Positions 1-13,530 are shown, counted from the stretch's first letter. The stretch: 64,000 nt of DNA from Sipunculus nudus (GCA_026874595.1 CM049312.1:53943429-54007428); one strand, 5' to 3'. Numbers and translations are program-made. The notes: a model not told the origin generated them from the letters alone.

Positions 1-395
1 ACCCTTGGCAGTGATACCTGTTCGAAGTTAATATCACATCAAACGCCGACACGGCGATCAACGAGGCCAAGAGCCTGTAATCGGTCAGGCGTATCAAACG
101 ATCACATCACCCACTAGCCATGACAACATGACACTCAGGCCTTCGGAAATAAACTGATAGGGCCTGGAGTCATGATGGCAGTCACAACAGAACGCCCATT
201 CTAAGGGTCGGATCAAAATATTTACTGTCTGGTATTATTTGGCATCACAGGCTTATAAAGTCGTATTATATGTGCTTAATATCGAAGAAGAAATGTTGTT
301 ACACAAAAATAATTACATTTTTTACCTCCTTTCATCACTGTGGCACCGATTCACGTGAAGCGGTACTTCTCATTCAAAACTAAAGGTGTCATGGC
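1..395. other. No gene recognised
   Basis: CpG-bearing, moderately GC-balanced DNA with no supported ORF, RNA gene or repeat seen. Confidence 0.5.
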
Positions 396-2535
396 GCGGT
401 CGTGTATGTAAACTTGGAAGTCGGAAGCCGGAAGCCGGAAACCAAGGAATGTCTTATAAATAAAGCAGTTTAAAGCATGTACAAAATGCTAACGCTTCAA
501 TACCATTTTGTTTTTTCCCCGATAGAATAAGATCTTTATTATCATTCTGTGAAGAATAATAGTGATCCATTCTTTAATCTGAAAGTTATGGATGATTTTG
601 TGCTCGGAAGCCATCTCGGATTTCAGGCAGAAGTGCTGGGATGTGATCCAATGTGTATAAGTCGGAAGTTACAGAGACGCACTGGTTAACTTGTGGTCAG
701 TTAAGAGCCACAGCCCAAATGCAGTTTCATAATAATTATAGCTGCATGCAAATATTAAAATTGCTTATGCATGATTCTGCTTTTAATGAGTGTAAAATAC
801 AATACATGATACATAATCGAAAAACTATAACTTCTTAATTTTTTTATTTGTTAGTTTAATATATATATACATATGTGTGGGTTTATTTTCACGTAATATA
901 TTTCACCCGATCTAGAGCTTTGTTTTTGTTAAAGATATTTATATTTACATGGGGAGGGTATGGGAAGGGATTAATTTTTAAAATATGCAATGTAAAGAGG
1001 ACATTTTGAGGCACCTAAAACAAATGAATATGAGGATTTTCTGTTCCGCAACTATTCTCCTACATGTTTTTGAACAATATATTAAAACCTGATGTTGTTG
1101 GGCTTTAATATTTATATTTCTATAAAATTACGGTATAAACTGGAAAGTCCAAATATTCAAAAGTTCATAACATGTTAATGTCAATGATGAAACGCGCGTC
1201 TATACATTTATAACTTTCAAAATGTCACTATTTAAAGATAGTACTCGTTGTCAAAAAATTAATATGTTTAAATCTTATGACAATCTTTGCATTTGACCGA
1301 CTTTTGTGATCCGTGAGCGCCCAGGCTCGGGCAGCAGAGCACAGTGCGTGAGTCTGAGTATCAGCCGAGGAGGCGTGAGATTTTTCACGGTCGATCCCAC
1401 CCCGAGCTCAGCTCTGTGGGAGACCGTGCATGACTCGCACGGTAATGTGATGGGGGGGGGGGGGGGGAGATTCCTCAATATACTAGTTTATATTTGGATG
1501 CTCTCATAGTGGAGTAAATCACAAACTTATGAATTGGAAAGTAAAAAATATAATAATGAAATTGCTGGGGAATAAAAAAAGTAATCTGAAAAAGAAAGGA
1601 AAATTAATTACGAATTAATTGGAAAATAACTCGATAAAATGAGAGATATTACGTCTGAACGGGCTTGCGCCCTCTATGGATGCACCACTGAATAATAAAT
1701 ATGTTATAATAAACCCTAATACGGCATTAAAAATAGTAATAAATTACGATGTCATTCAAAATAAAAACAGTAATATATTTCCCATACGTTGAACAAATAT
1801 GAAAATTCAATATATTTTGATCCTTATAAAAATCTTTATCTGAATATTCCGTGTATACTGACTATTTTTACTTGATTCTTATATTTTTATCCTCAGAAAA
1901 CAAAATTAACCGGACTATAGTCGGAATTCTCGATACAGTAGTACCGTGCGCTTTCGGACATCCTTCTCTCCGAACAAAATAGTTGCTGGTACCAGGTTCT
2001 TAATTAAACAGAATGTGTTATATCTGTAACATTTGCTATGTAACAATTTATTTTTAAACATTTACTGAACTTTCCCCCAACATAAAATACGTAACAGCGT
2101 AAAATATTGATGAGTTAATATAATCTTGTTTTACAAATGAAATAAAATATCAATATAATATATTATAAAAAAAACAGCATCATGAATGTTAAAAAACAGA
2201 TTGAGTTTATGAAATATATGTCATATTGAAATAATTGAAAATGCTTGACACGTTTGCTGACGATATGATGACCAGTGCATTAGCCAATACTGGTTTCCGA
2301 GTTTTACACATCTGGACCATAATCGGGCATTTCCGAGAAAAAAAATAGTCTATAACTTCGGATGGATAACTTTGATTTTTGCATTATGATAGAAAAAACC
2401 TTATTATATCAATAAACATAAAATGGTACTTTCCATTGATGTAGTAGCATTTTAATTATGCTTCGATCATTGCTTTATTTTAAAAAATCCTTGCTTCCGA
2501 CTTCCGACTTCCGAGTTTTACACATAGCCGTTTGG
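396..2535. repeat. Pair of inverted ~270-bp repeat arms with ~1.6 kb between them
   Basis: The arm at about 403-680 and the reverse complement of about 2250-2530 align along their length. Shared landmarks in order are GGAAGTCGGAAG, a CAAGGA, an AATAAAGCA, a TACCATTTT, a GTTAT-GAT block and a closing GTGTA-AA-TCGGAA. Each arm also begins and ends with a related GTGTAAAACTCGGAA-type motif, so it may be a small element present twice in opposite orientation, or the ends of one 2.1-kb element. The 1.6 kb between the arms holds no recognisable transposase; it has a 16-base poly-G run at 1452-1467. Confidence 0.55.
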
Positions 2536-5500
2536 GAATCCCCTACCGGAAGTTATGGTTCTCCCGCTGACAGACGTGGAGACGAGTTTTTCGGGTAAAA
2601 CTAGCCTCGGTATTAAAAACTGCTGCACGAATACACGTAAGTCAACCGTGGATGTAATAATTATTATTTTCGCCAACAGAATAACGTCACTTTTTGTCTT
2701 AACTCAGGAAAATGACAGCTCGAGAAGTAGATGAAAATGAAAAATTAGTGTCAGAAATGGCGTGCACATCTGCACGTACTAGAATTGATGCGAACCCAAT
2801 AGCTTGTACTGTCACCCCATCGTCTTCAGTATATCTAAAATCAACGTTTGGGGTGACAAGCTGTCGCTAACGTTAAGGGCGATGTTTGCGATCACTTGTG
2901 ACGCATAATGGCCTTTGCAAGGTAGTGATTTACACCTCGATGACGTTTCGCAGAGATTATATAAAGCACGAGCTGAAAACGTTGCTTACGACTGGAGATC
3001 CCCTTTAAGGGTCCACGAAAAGCTGGACGTATTTTTGAGCACTCGAGGAGATACCCGGTCTAGGTGTCAGGTGCGCATAAACGTAATTTGATATGTCGTT
3101 GTGCGATAAAAAAATTCATAAACGTTTCTGTCTCCTTTTTATTGACGATTTATTAATATAATTTGATACATAACGCTTCTAAGATGACTCAAAAGGACAT
3201 CGATGTTGAAGCACGCATAATGTCACATCCCGGTTATTATCATAATTCAAGCATGCATGACAAACCGACATGACATAAGCGGACTTATCTGTATATAGAT
3301 ACACAAAAATCTACTTGCATGAGGCCACCCTTCCGCCTTTGGCCCGTTATTCAAAACGTAGCTCTTTCAGTTAATCCTTGTGGGACGGTTGGGAATCAAC
3401 TGTCAAAGGTTAAATCAAAATTTTTTACATTTCAAGTTAATATCTTTTGTTTATATTTCGCATGCGCATGCTTACAAAACATTACTTATTCCGTGAAGTC
3501 CTTTCTACAAAAGTACCCATGAACATGATCTTACTTTATGTAATTTGCCAATGTAGAACCACCGGTGCATGGTGGGAGTAAATTTCAAATCCCATAAAAA
3601 TCTCTAACCAGTAGAGTCTTACTCTTGTGAGTTCGAATCTATGCAGAGTGGCATGAGGCTGGGAATATCGCGTTTTATTACGAAATATATATTTTTCACT
3701 GAGGTATAAAAATGAAGGTGTAACATTCCTTATACGGATCCCATCGGAAAAATTCCATATGCTGTATACTAATACATTTCCATTGGTGTCTTTACTGAAA
3801 ATGATGTGAATTTCGCCCGTGAGAATTAGGGCAGTGTGATGAAAGATTTTGAAAGCTTCGACTTTTCACGCTCTGTCTCTCCACAGAACAAGCTGCCTTA
3901 CTGTTCTCCTTTGTGTCATTGCTATTATGTTAATTAGAGATAATAATCCAAAATCTGATAGAACGCCCGTATGAGGTTTCATGCCCGACTGAAAACGTAC
4001 AGAGACTGTCACTGTGGTCGGATACTGAAGCTCTATGTACATTTTCTTTCAGTGACGGTTACACCTGTAACTCTTTGACCTTTCAAAGAGTTTTTAAGTA
4101 GTCATTCATACAAAAAAAAGTTGGGTACGGTCTAAAAAAAGCGTTATTCCTATATATTATTTGCCGGTATAAGTCACATTACCACCAAACCATGCAGAGA
4201 GACTGGAGCCTGGACGCTGTCCTCCGAGTACCTTCTTGTCGGATCACTACGCCCTTGTCGAAACCTGACAGGTTTATTTCTCCCATGCTCTGGAGGCTAC
4301 CATGTCCAGGACACACTAAAACCTGGATGTAACAGGTTGTAGGAATATGATGTCGTATGGGTATAACCCCTTATTGAATGATGAGATACGTACTTGCTTG
4401 ATAACAGCTAAAAGGTTGCGCAGCCTGTAGTCTGAGGATGTAGCTGTACAATTAGACTAAAAAGGGTATGTTTTTCCGAACTATTTATAAAAAAAAATTA
4501 GGGCCTTTTTTGTTACAGATTTCCGTCATTAATTTCATAGGATCAGGGGACTACATCTTAAAAACAGAATTGTTGTGCTTAAGATGTAAAAACACATCGA
4601 AACAAATCTAAGTGTTATCGAAATTTTATCTTTTTCATTTCTTGACAGAAAAATCCGAACGTCTGGAGCTCAAAATGGGTAAATTTCTACTGAAAGAAAA
4701 AAATGGAAACTTTTCAAACGGGAATTCAGAATTGGCGCCCGCTATGCCGGAGAATCCTAATATGGTTTTGTTCTTATTCCTTATGATATTAGGGTTGCAA
4801 TGTATTACTGTTCATTTCTAGTTAGGTAAAGATTTACTTACATACTAAACGCTTGAGATCTAAGAAATAATCTCTTCACCCAACCTCTTTAGGCCCCATG
4901 TGCTAAATGAGCCAAATAATGCCCTGGTGTGGCATGTCTATGCGTCGGACGCAAGTAATCTATTGTTTACACACACCGCAACACCTCGGGATCAGCTACG
5001 TCATGGCTCATGCAAACGCACTTGAAAACGACGAAATAGCCGTTGAAAATGACGTATTAAACCAAAGCCATATATCCTGTTTCCACACCAGGTTATGAAA
5101 ATGGCGTTCAGACTGAACTGTCATGACTAATATTTCAGATACAATGTTAAATAGAGGATATGAACTAAGTAAGATGAAAATTCACGCACATGATGGGTAC
5201 AGCTAATATTTATGCAACATTAGAATGCTACTTTAAGACTAACAACAAATAGTGTTAATATCATAATAGGTAAATGGGTATGAATATGATATATAATATG
5301 AATAATATATAGTAATGCAATCCAATACAACATGCTCTAATATACATAATTACATATATCATATTTTACTGGTAAAGAAACAAATGTATATAGCACTTGT
5401 TTGCCAAGTATGAATGAAATTAGGGTGGATATTTTCCTTTGTCCTTCTGTCTGCGGCAGATGACAAACGATAGCACCCCCTGACTCTTTTATTAGGTTTT

Positions 5501-6260
5501 ATTCCTGTAGTTCTCGGACCCAAAATGCGTTCTTTAGATCTAGATCAACAGGTGGCATGGTTGTAATACTAGGGTATTCGTAAGGTTGACAGGGTTGTTT
5601 CGTGAAGCGTGATAGAAAAACATAAATAAATGTGCTATACTACTCTTTTATATCTATAACAGGATAATGCCCTGTTTCTGTCAGTTTTTAAGGTGTGCGT
5701 GCAGCCATCCCTAGAAGCTAATGTTTCCAAGATGATTATTAATTACATCTGCCCATCTTTCATTTGGTCGGCGGGTTTACGCCGGTATTCGTCAAGTGAA
5801 CGCACAACGCTGCGTGACTAGCGCACTAAATATGTGGGAAGTCAGTCAAGTCATCAGAAACCGCGGATATAATCACGGCTTTATACGACAAAAGTTAGAG
5901 GAAAAATGTGTCACCGAGAACTCACCCATGTGAGACGATATGGACAATATGTAACGTATAGCGTTAGTCGATATCTGATCAGTGGCTGGTTTAAGCTGGT
6001 CTGGTAAGCTGGCAGTTACAGAGCTTCTGTCATGTGTCTTGTGTTCCGCTCACGGAAAGATGGGACCTTCTGTAGCTGTACATGTAGACGGACGAAGGTA
6101 GGACCTGTCTCTCTCTCTTTCTCTCTCTCCAGGGTCTAATTGGGCAATTTGGAGGCTCGGATTTTCCGACTGTGTCTATGGTTAAACGAACCATTGATAC
6201 CATTGCGAGGATGGCATTAATTCTGGACTGCTTTTTCATATTTTTACGGCTTGTTTTTTT
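2536..6260. other. Intergenic, no gene recognised
   Basis: Only short ORFs without family resemblance. A small hairpin lies at 2801-2862. A degraded tRNA-like B box (GAGTTCGAATCT) near 3630 is too weak to call. Confidence 0.5.
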
Positions 6261-6266
6261 ACCAAC

Positions 6267-6268
<2 letters not shown>

Positions 6269-6339
<71 letters not shown>
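6269..6339. repeat. (CT)n microsatellite
   Basis: A near-perfect CT dinucleotide run of about 70 bp. It opens artificial Ser/Leu and Arg/Glu frames on the two strands, which are not genes. Confidence 0.95.
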
Positions 6340-6344
<5 letters not shown>

Positions 6345-6894
6345 TTTACTTAACTGTATTCAAGGATAATATAAAATGCAACCTTGTCAACATACACTGG
6401 AATTCTATGGCCAATAAGGCTTGTTATTAAGCATCAGTCGGGAAGCGTGGTGTGGGGTCTGCATTTTCAGACATATATAATACATTTATGACAGGCATCC
6501 TTTAAACTATATATGCAAGCAGCTGGAGTTACGACAGAACTTGGCAGTTTTAAGTCATATTCACATTCATCTGTTTTTCCTGCAAAGACAATGCGGCAAC
6601 GGCAGAAAATCAATAGTATGAGAATTCACTGGAGTGTACACATATACAGGGAACAGCAACGTTATTGCAGTAAGACTTTCTGGCTATTTTTCGAATCGGT
6701 CCTTGAAGGACTTTTTTCCGTTGCCGGACATAATCGTACTGCGCCACAACCATAAAATGACGTCACAACAACCATGCATCCTTTCCAAGCATTGTAGTTT
6801 TTTACCCACTGAGATGACCCAAAATGCCAAAATATAGGATAAAAGGGTAAAAAAAAGTAATCTAGAAAACTGTTGCTTAGATACACAGAAATAT

Positions 6895-7130
6895 TTAAGG
6901 ACCTGGACAGCTGAATGGTAAACCGCTCGGCCTTCTCCGCTGGCGACCCGGGTTCGATTCCCGGCGTGGCTATGAGAAAGGATTGTAGTTGCCCGTTTAA
7001 GGTCCTCCGGTTTCCTCCACCCTTACTGACTATACCGAGCGCCAACGTCCGAGCCATGAAGGGTGCCTTGTATTAGTTATTACAACTAGTTGTACAATAC
7101 ATGTTAAATAAATAAAGTTTATAGAGTTTA
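6895..7130 (+). mobile_element. tRNA-derived SINE
   Basis: The head has an RNA polymerase III A box (CAGCTGAATGG, 6908-6918) and a perfect B box (GGTTCGATTCC, 6951-6961) at tRNA-like spacing. A non-tRNA body with CCTCCGGTTTCCTCCACC (7003-7020) follows, then a short TAAATAAATAAAG tail. This is the plan of a tRNA-derived SINE. The central block may belong to the metazoan MetaSINE group, but that is from memory and not checked. The head is not a functional tRNA gene: no acceptor stem pairs across it. Confidence 0.75.
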
Positions 7131-8239
7131 TATCTAAATCACACTTAATTTTCATGAGGTTTATGAACTAAATTCAGATACGTTCCCTTCTGTCTTTATC
7201 TTCGATTAATAAAAAGGAACCAGTCTATACCTCTTATTCTTCATCTTGTCGGCACAGTGATTAATGGCAATATAACAGGACATCGTCACCCTGGAGATCC
7301 ATCATAATGAACAAGACACGTATGATTTGGTCCCGATTATAATATTTGCAGGATAAATGTGTACACATTAAAAACAAACCGTAGTCGTTGTCGTCGCCAT
7401 TGCTGGTTGAGTTGTCGTCGCCGGAAAAACGGCTAAATGTGTACACAGCTGTACCTGGAAAAAAATTAAGAAAATGTAAGAAAAAGTCTTATTGATGAAA
7501 TTGATTCCATAAATATAATCATAAATGGTTAGTAAACCCCCTTACAAAACACATTAGGTACAATATAGCGGGAAAAATCGATACAATTCGTGAGAAAACT
7601 GAACTATTCTATGACAGACGAAAGATATTAGGTTTATTGTGGTTTATTGTGATCCAAAGGAACGCGGTTGGTTTTGCAATTTGTCATCATCTCAATTACT
7701 TTGGTCGGCAGATTATATTGTTTGTTGCCAGGCGTAACATGTAAATAGACCTTGACCCTGTATCATATAGTATAACGTGTGAATGTCCGCTCCAGAAATC
7801 GTCTTTGGTCATCGTTGCCCATGCAAAAGTAACTGTCGAACGTCTTTGTCGAATACGCTCTATTGTCGCCATGACTGCATGGGTGTTATCGATATTTGAT
7901 GACTTTTTCAAACACTGCGTTATTCATGGACCATTTAACTAAAAGTGTATGTATCACTGCTTACAGACATTTTTTGACAAGCCATGCAGGAGTTAATATT
8001 TCAGGGAACAATAATCACGCCATCCCCAACATATTGATATATTACTTTTGTTCGGCATGTTTTGCCTATTGTTAACATAGCACTGAAGACGTCACGATCT
8101 GATTCAGCTGGTCCTAGCCAGATATAACATGATTATTCGTCATTAAACGCCCTATCTTATATTTATTATACAAAGATTTATATACATGGTCAAACGAAGG
8201 CCCGATCTTCCATGGAATCTATTATACTGCAGGGACAAT
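7131..8239. other. Intergenic, nothing recognised
   Basis: No supported gene; the short ORFs on both strands lack codon-like structure or motifs. Confidence 0.5.
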
Positions 8240-8700
8240 ATCGGCCTAAACAGTGCATATGCCGGATCACATTGACGTACATGGGTCTAACTGTGTGTAG
8301 TTTTCCTTACCAAATGACCTTTCAGTCAATACTTGAACCAGCGACATCCCGGCCACATTGGTGTACATATATGTTTATATTTATAGGCAATGTATCTCTG
8401 TTCAAAGGACATCTCGGTCACATTGGTATAACAAGCCTATAGGCAATGTATACCTGACCCAGCGACCTCCCGGTCACGTTGGTGTACATGTGGGTTTACA
8501 ACTGTAAGCAGTGTATACCTGACCCAGGGACCTCCCGGTCACGTTGGTGTACACATATGTTTATACATGTAGGCAGTGTATACCTGTCCCAGCGACCTCC
8601 CCTTCACGTTGGTCTATGGGTTTATATCTCTAGACAGTGTTTACCTGACCTCCCGGTTACGTTGGTTTACATATTGGTAGACAGTGTATCTGCATCTGCA
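8240..8700 (+). repeat. Degenerate ~65-bp tandem repeat
   Basis: Six to seven units share GGCAGTGTATACCTGACC, CAGCGACCTCCCGGTCACGT and TTGGTGTACAT. The GCARTGTA landmark recurs at about 8388, 8443, 8508, 8573, 8633 and 8680, so unit length is 47-65 bp. The units are diverged, so the array is not recent. Confidence 0.8.
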
Positions 8701-9539
8701 ACTAAATCAGGTTGCCGAATAAGACTATATCGTGTACGTACTAAAATACGGACAGATGAGAATGCTGACACAAACTGAAGCGTTTCTTGTCCATAATGAT
8801 GCAAGATCAATGACAGACTACCAGTTTATCCATTGTGGATGGCATACTGATTTTATTTATATTAGGGTCATACCAATAAGTGTATTTTTCTTGACAAGTG
8901 GTTCGTCAGCAGCTCTCTGTATGTGATACTGTAAGCCCTGCGGGGAACACTACACCTAATAGGCTGTCATAAGCGTGACTAAGACAGTGAGAGTAGATCT
9001 GTTATATTACGTTGGTTGTCATTATCTCATAATACTTGATGTTCCAGTTTTACCAGTTATGACGGTAGGAGACTGTGTTGTGGGGGAAATATTATCACTT
9101 CGGGCCATAGGCTTGTGATACAGGAATGTATTTCACAAAATATTATTAAAGTGTTAATATCAAGCACCAGTGCTTTGATGCCTGACTCAGTGTATAAAAC
9201 GGTAACCACAAAACGGCATTCCCTGGAGGCGGCCTTCAGTATTTGTCATCAGTCTGGGACAATTACTTAACTGCTTGTACGGAGCCATCGTGCTAGATTC
9301 TCAAAAGAAATGTTAACAAGCAGATTAATACACACTGGCCTCATGATATGAGTCATATGAAGAAAAAAATATTTCTTTAACGTTATTGACCAGAATGGTG
9401 CTGAATGTATCGCATTCTTGCACCAAGCAAAACAATCAGACTGGATAATGGGAAATTCCCACTTTAATGTGAATCGGCAGAGTAAGCGTGCTAACAACCA
9501 GACAAACCAACCAACTTACCAAAAGAATCAACTAGAAAT
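8701..9539. other. Intergenic, nothing recognised
   Basis: No ORF with recognisable content and no clear repeat. Confidence 0.5.
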
Positions 9540-9860
9540 TTGCATTCTTAGTAATGCAAGCCTAAGCCATAAGGGTATCCCTATTATTGGACGCTCCCAA
9601 AACCGTGTTTGCATTTATTATTCGGCCCATTTTCTGAGTTTCATTTGTGCATAAGCGACTCCACATTTGTGAATTCTCCTTATGTTGTTCCTGAACCAGG
9701 ATCATGTGCCGGATCCACACCAAAATCTAATCGATTCTCGAAATGTAATGAAACTTTCATGAGATTCCGTTCATGATAGCGTGCGTTGTGTTGTGAACAA
9801 ACACATAAAAACGCAAACACACATACGAACGGGGATGCACTCGGTCAGGCAATAAACGGA
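9540..9860 (+). mobile_element. MITE-like element, copy 1
   Basis: A member of a family also seen at 12903, 14616 and 18412. It shares, in order, GTGAATT-TCCTTATG, GGATCATGTGCCGGATCCAC, ACCAAAATCTAATCGATTC, TTTCATGAGATTCCGTTCAT and TTGTGAACAAACACA. The ends are worn, so the terminal inverted repeat is not clear in this copy. Confidence 0.7.
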
Positions 9861-10845
9861 CAAGATTGAAATCATAACAGCCTTGGTGGAGGTTACTAGT
9901 GACTCATATCTCCACCCCCGATCCTAACCCCTAAATATACGCTCACATAACATTAAATGTGTGAGCTGACTATTTAACTGTCATTACCATTCTTCACGTT
10001 GTAACGGTGTGGCGTGCCAGTCTGACAGCAACGTTATAAACCAGGCACACGTTAATAACCTACCGACCATGTAACAGTCAAACACGGGTCTCGATAATGA
10101 CATTCCACACGCCACCATAACAATAGCGTCGCACAAGATACTTAAGTTTGAAAATGATGGAACTGATCTAAACCGACTCTAAATTGCAAAGAGGCCAGTA
10201 TTGTTTTCAATGAAAAAAAAAGATAATTCGAGTGATAATTTTGTTAAGATTATCATTTTGTTTACTTTAGTCTAGATGTACTTCTCTACTTTATTACGTT
10301 AAACATGCAGTTATCTAGCAGTTATCCAGTATGTATGACTCTCTTTAGCCATTCTATATTAATTTTTTGCACCAAGGAATTTTAAGAAACTTGTTCTGTC
10401 AGAAACCGAAACTGCTCTGTCAAATTGTCAAACTGGCTACTGGGAAGATGGTTTATACTGGCTCTACCCAGTGACCCCGGAGATGCACTCTTCGCAGAAG
10501 TATCAGGTGATATTTGACCAATCATCAGCCAGATAAAGAAACAGACCCTTTCCTAATTTAACATGATGGTCATGAACGAATGACATTATCGAGTTATTAA
10601 GCATAAAGTAACTTCATATGGGAAGTAAACGATCCCCCGCCCCGACCCCCGCGTTAGTGACGCCCGTCAAATTAACATAGATTCACTTATGATCCTCGAG
10701 ATTGATTCCAAAGCAATATATGCATCATTACAAACCATAGGTGATAAACTATGTGATCATTAGAAATAAATCAGAATTCCGAGTAGAGCAATTAAATATT
10801 AATAAGCAGCTGGTTTTGGGTCGTTGTTGGTCCTTTTCACAAACT
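9861..10845. other. Intergenic, nothing recognised
   Basis: No supported feature. Confidence 0.5.
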
Positions 10846-11434
10846 AAGTGCATCTGCGTCCTTGTTATGCCTTTCACGTGCGTTCTTTTTACGCCTTTGA
10901 CTTGCGTCCTTGTTACGCCTTTAACGTGCGTCCTTGTTACGCCTTTAACGTGCGTCCTTGTTACGGCTTTAACGTGCGTCCTTGTAACGCCTTTAACGTG
11001 CGTCCTTGTTACACCTTTAACGTGCGTCCTTGTTATGCCTTTAACGTGCGCCCTTGTTAAGCCTTTAACTTGCGTCCTAGTTACGCCTTTAACGTGGGTC
11101 CTTGTTATGCCTTTAACTTGCGTCCATTTTACGCCTTTAACGTGCTTCGTTGTTACGCCTTTAACTTGCGTCCATTTTACGCCTTTAACGTGCGTCTTTG
11201 TTACGCCTGTAACGTGCGTCCTTGTTATGCCTTTAACTTGCGTCCATTTTACACCTATAACGTTCGTCCTCGTTATGCCCTTTAACTTGTGTCCATTTTA
11301 CGCCTTTAACGTGCGTCCTTGTTACGCCTTTAACGTGCGTCCTAGTTACGCCTTTAACGTGCGTCCTATTTACGCCTTTAACGTGCGTCCTAGTTACGCC
11401 TTTAACGTGCGTCCTATTTACGCCTTTAAAGTGA
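10846..11434 (+). repeat. 24-bp minisatellite, about 24 units
   Basis: The unit is close to CTTGTTACGCCTTTAACGTG plus CGTC. Variants replace CCTTGTTACG with CCATTTTACG or CCTATTTACG, and the variants cluster, suggesting higher-order copying. Because 24 is a multiple of three, the array keeps several frames open on both strands (for example an LTCVLVTP octapeptide frame on the plus strand). There is no signal peptide or conserved start, so it is annotated as a repeat and not a gene. Confidence 0.92.
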
Positions 11435-12410
11435 TGTACGAGATATACTAAAGACGTAGCGTTACGCAGTGCCAGAATAAATGGCACCTACATATGTATA
11501 TTATAATATCATGCATCTTTTAAAAAACAAAATACGTAAAATGTGTATATATACACTCACACACATACATATATATACATACACACACACAGGAAAATGT
11601 ATTCTCTTAGGTTGTGGCAAACTATAGGAGATAAAAGATATCTAGATAAAACCTCACGTCGTGACGGTTATAGGTTTAAGTCTTTCAATAGAAAGGAGAT
11701 AATAACAAAAGATGAAACTCTCAACATCATTTATTATCACCGGCTTGACATAACCGCTTAATCGACACCATAGTATATATACATGTGATAAGGCTATCGT
11801 GAACCCATCTTTGTTCAGGGTTGGCTTTGATTCCCTCCCCGACGTCCTCTTAAAACCGTTACCGTGATTGGTGATAGGAATAAAGATGTCAGTGTAGACC
11901 TCTGTGCGCCGAGAGAGCTCCCCTGTACGTCTGATAACGCTGAGCTCTTGATGTATACAGGAAGCTGCTTTTTGTCGTGACTGGGAATATAATGTTTAGA
12001 TGTTTTATGAGCCGCTTGATCTTAAACAACAGGATACAGACCATCAGATAACATTGCAAAACCCATATACGGCAAGGCCATTCTCATTACACCCATGTAA
12101 CTTATAGTTTACCGATGCTATTTTAAGACCATATTTTCCGGTGCCAATAGTGAGCTTTTGACGGTTTGATCGGCCTGATACGTTTACGTGTGATTTATAT
12201 ACTGAATGTATGATTCTGTAGATAGCATTGCAAAAAAAAACTAATCAAACCGTAATAGATCAGGGTTATTTTTTATGTCTGATTGGCGTGACGTCACTTT
12301 CTCTTTGATACTTTCCAGGTCATTTAACATTACTATTACGCCCTGAATATACACATACATCTTAATTATCATCCACTCCTAAAAAGTATATGATGCAGGC
12401 AGTAACATAC

Positions 12411-12412
<2 letters not shown>
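11435..12412. other. Intergenic, with a short CA/TA-rich microsatellite near 11540-11592
   Basis: No gene recognised. Confidence 0.5.
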
Positions 12413-12473
<61 letters not shown>

Positions 12474-12498
12474 ATAATATATATATATATATATATAT
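12413..12498. repeat. (TA)n microsatellite
   Basis: An interrupted TA dinucleotide run of about 85 bp. Confidence 0.95.
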
Positions 12499-12902
12499 GT
12501 TCCACTGTATAAACTTATTTTGTTTGTATACATGAACATGCATGTGTGCTTGTCCTACCGCATTTTTTTCTTTTTCTTACCGCATGTTTGAATTTATTGA
12601 ATTTGAATGCTTCATAGTTGTGACGTTTAACCCATGGAGCATTGGAGATTAAAATTATTCTAACCTGGATACAGATCTAGGAAGGTAAATGGATTTGAGG
12701 TATAAATTTGTATTTCTTCGCGCTACCTGTAAACATTGTGGCTGAGGGAGTCTCAAGCTTGAATAACATCATTATCTTCTGTGAGATTGTTCCAAATCAG
12801 TCATTCCTTTGACTTTGTGATAACATGTTTTTGAAGATACTCCGTAGAGAGGGCATATAACTGAGAAGAGATATACTGTTTAGATGGTATCTTCACTTGA
12901 AA

Positions 12903-13205
12903 GAATGCAAACCTCCGCCATGTGTTTGCATTCACTTCTTCCGCCTATGTTTTCAGGTTCATTCGTACCTACGTGCCTGTTCATTTGTGAATATTCCTTG
13001 ATGACGTTCCTGGATCCGGGTCATGTGCCGGATTTGCACCAAAATCTAATTGTTTCTTCAGTTGCTCATGACCGAAATGCTCGAAAGATTCCTTCTGATT
13101 CCTATCATAATTGCGGGAGTTATGTCATGAACAAAAAACACACAAAAACACACACAGACACCAACACACTTGAACGCACACTCTCCTGGCGGAGGCAATG
13201 GTAGT
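12903..13205 (+). mobile_element. MITE-like element, copy 2 (best preserved ends)
   Basis: The terminal inverted repeat is visible: CCTCCGCCA at 12912-12920 and TGGCGGAGG at 13187-13195. The body carries the family landmarks GTGAATATTCCTTGATGACG, GGTCATGTGCCGGAT and a CA-rich tail with AACAAAAAACACAC. It has no coding capacity, so it must depend on an enzyme supplied elsewhere. Confidence 0.78.
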
Positions 13206-13530
13206 TCAGACGAAGGCCTCAGTGAAAGTACCATTTTTTATTTTATTTTGGTATGTATATTATCTGAACAGTAATGCTTGTTTACCAGTGTTTGAGTCCA
13301 TATCTGTCATGTTGTGCAGCACAACCCCATCGGTCAATGTGACATTTCATACGTTGAGCATAATATTCAACATACCCCTGGTATTGTGCGTAGTCCCCCA
13401 AGCACTCCGCAGAGAAATAAATCAAGAGGTATATTGCCTTATTTCAAGGTAGCCTTCTGTCCTTTTGTCGGTTTCTCAATGTTCTTATATAACGGGTTTA
13501 TGGACAGCTGATCAGCTTGTACATTTATCA

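Noticed and set aside
3560-3670. tRNA-like B box GAGTTCGAATCT
   Set aside because: No matching A box at proper spacing and no folding into a tRNA; at most a very old SINE relic.
6030-6341. Arg/Glu-repeat ORF and its Ser/Leu partner on the other strand
   Set aside because: Both are translations of a (CT)n microsatellite.
10741-11451. 236-codon open frame on the plus strand
   Set aside because: It is the 24-bp minisatellite read in frame; other frames and the opposite strand are also open, and there is no start or domain support.
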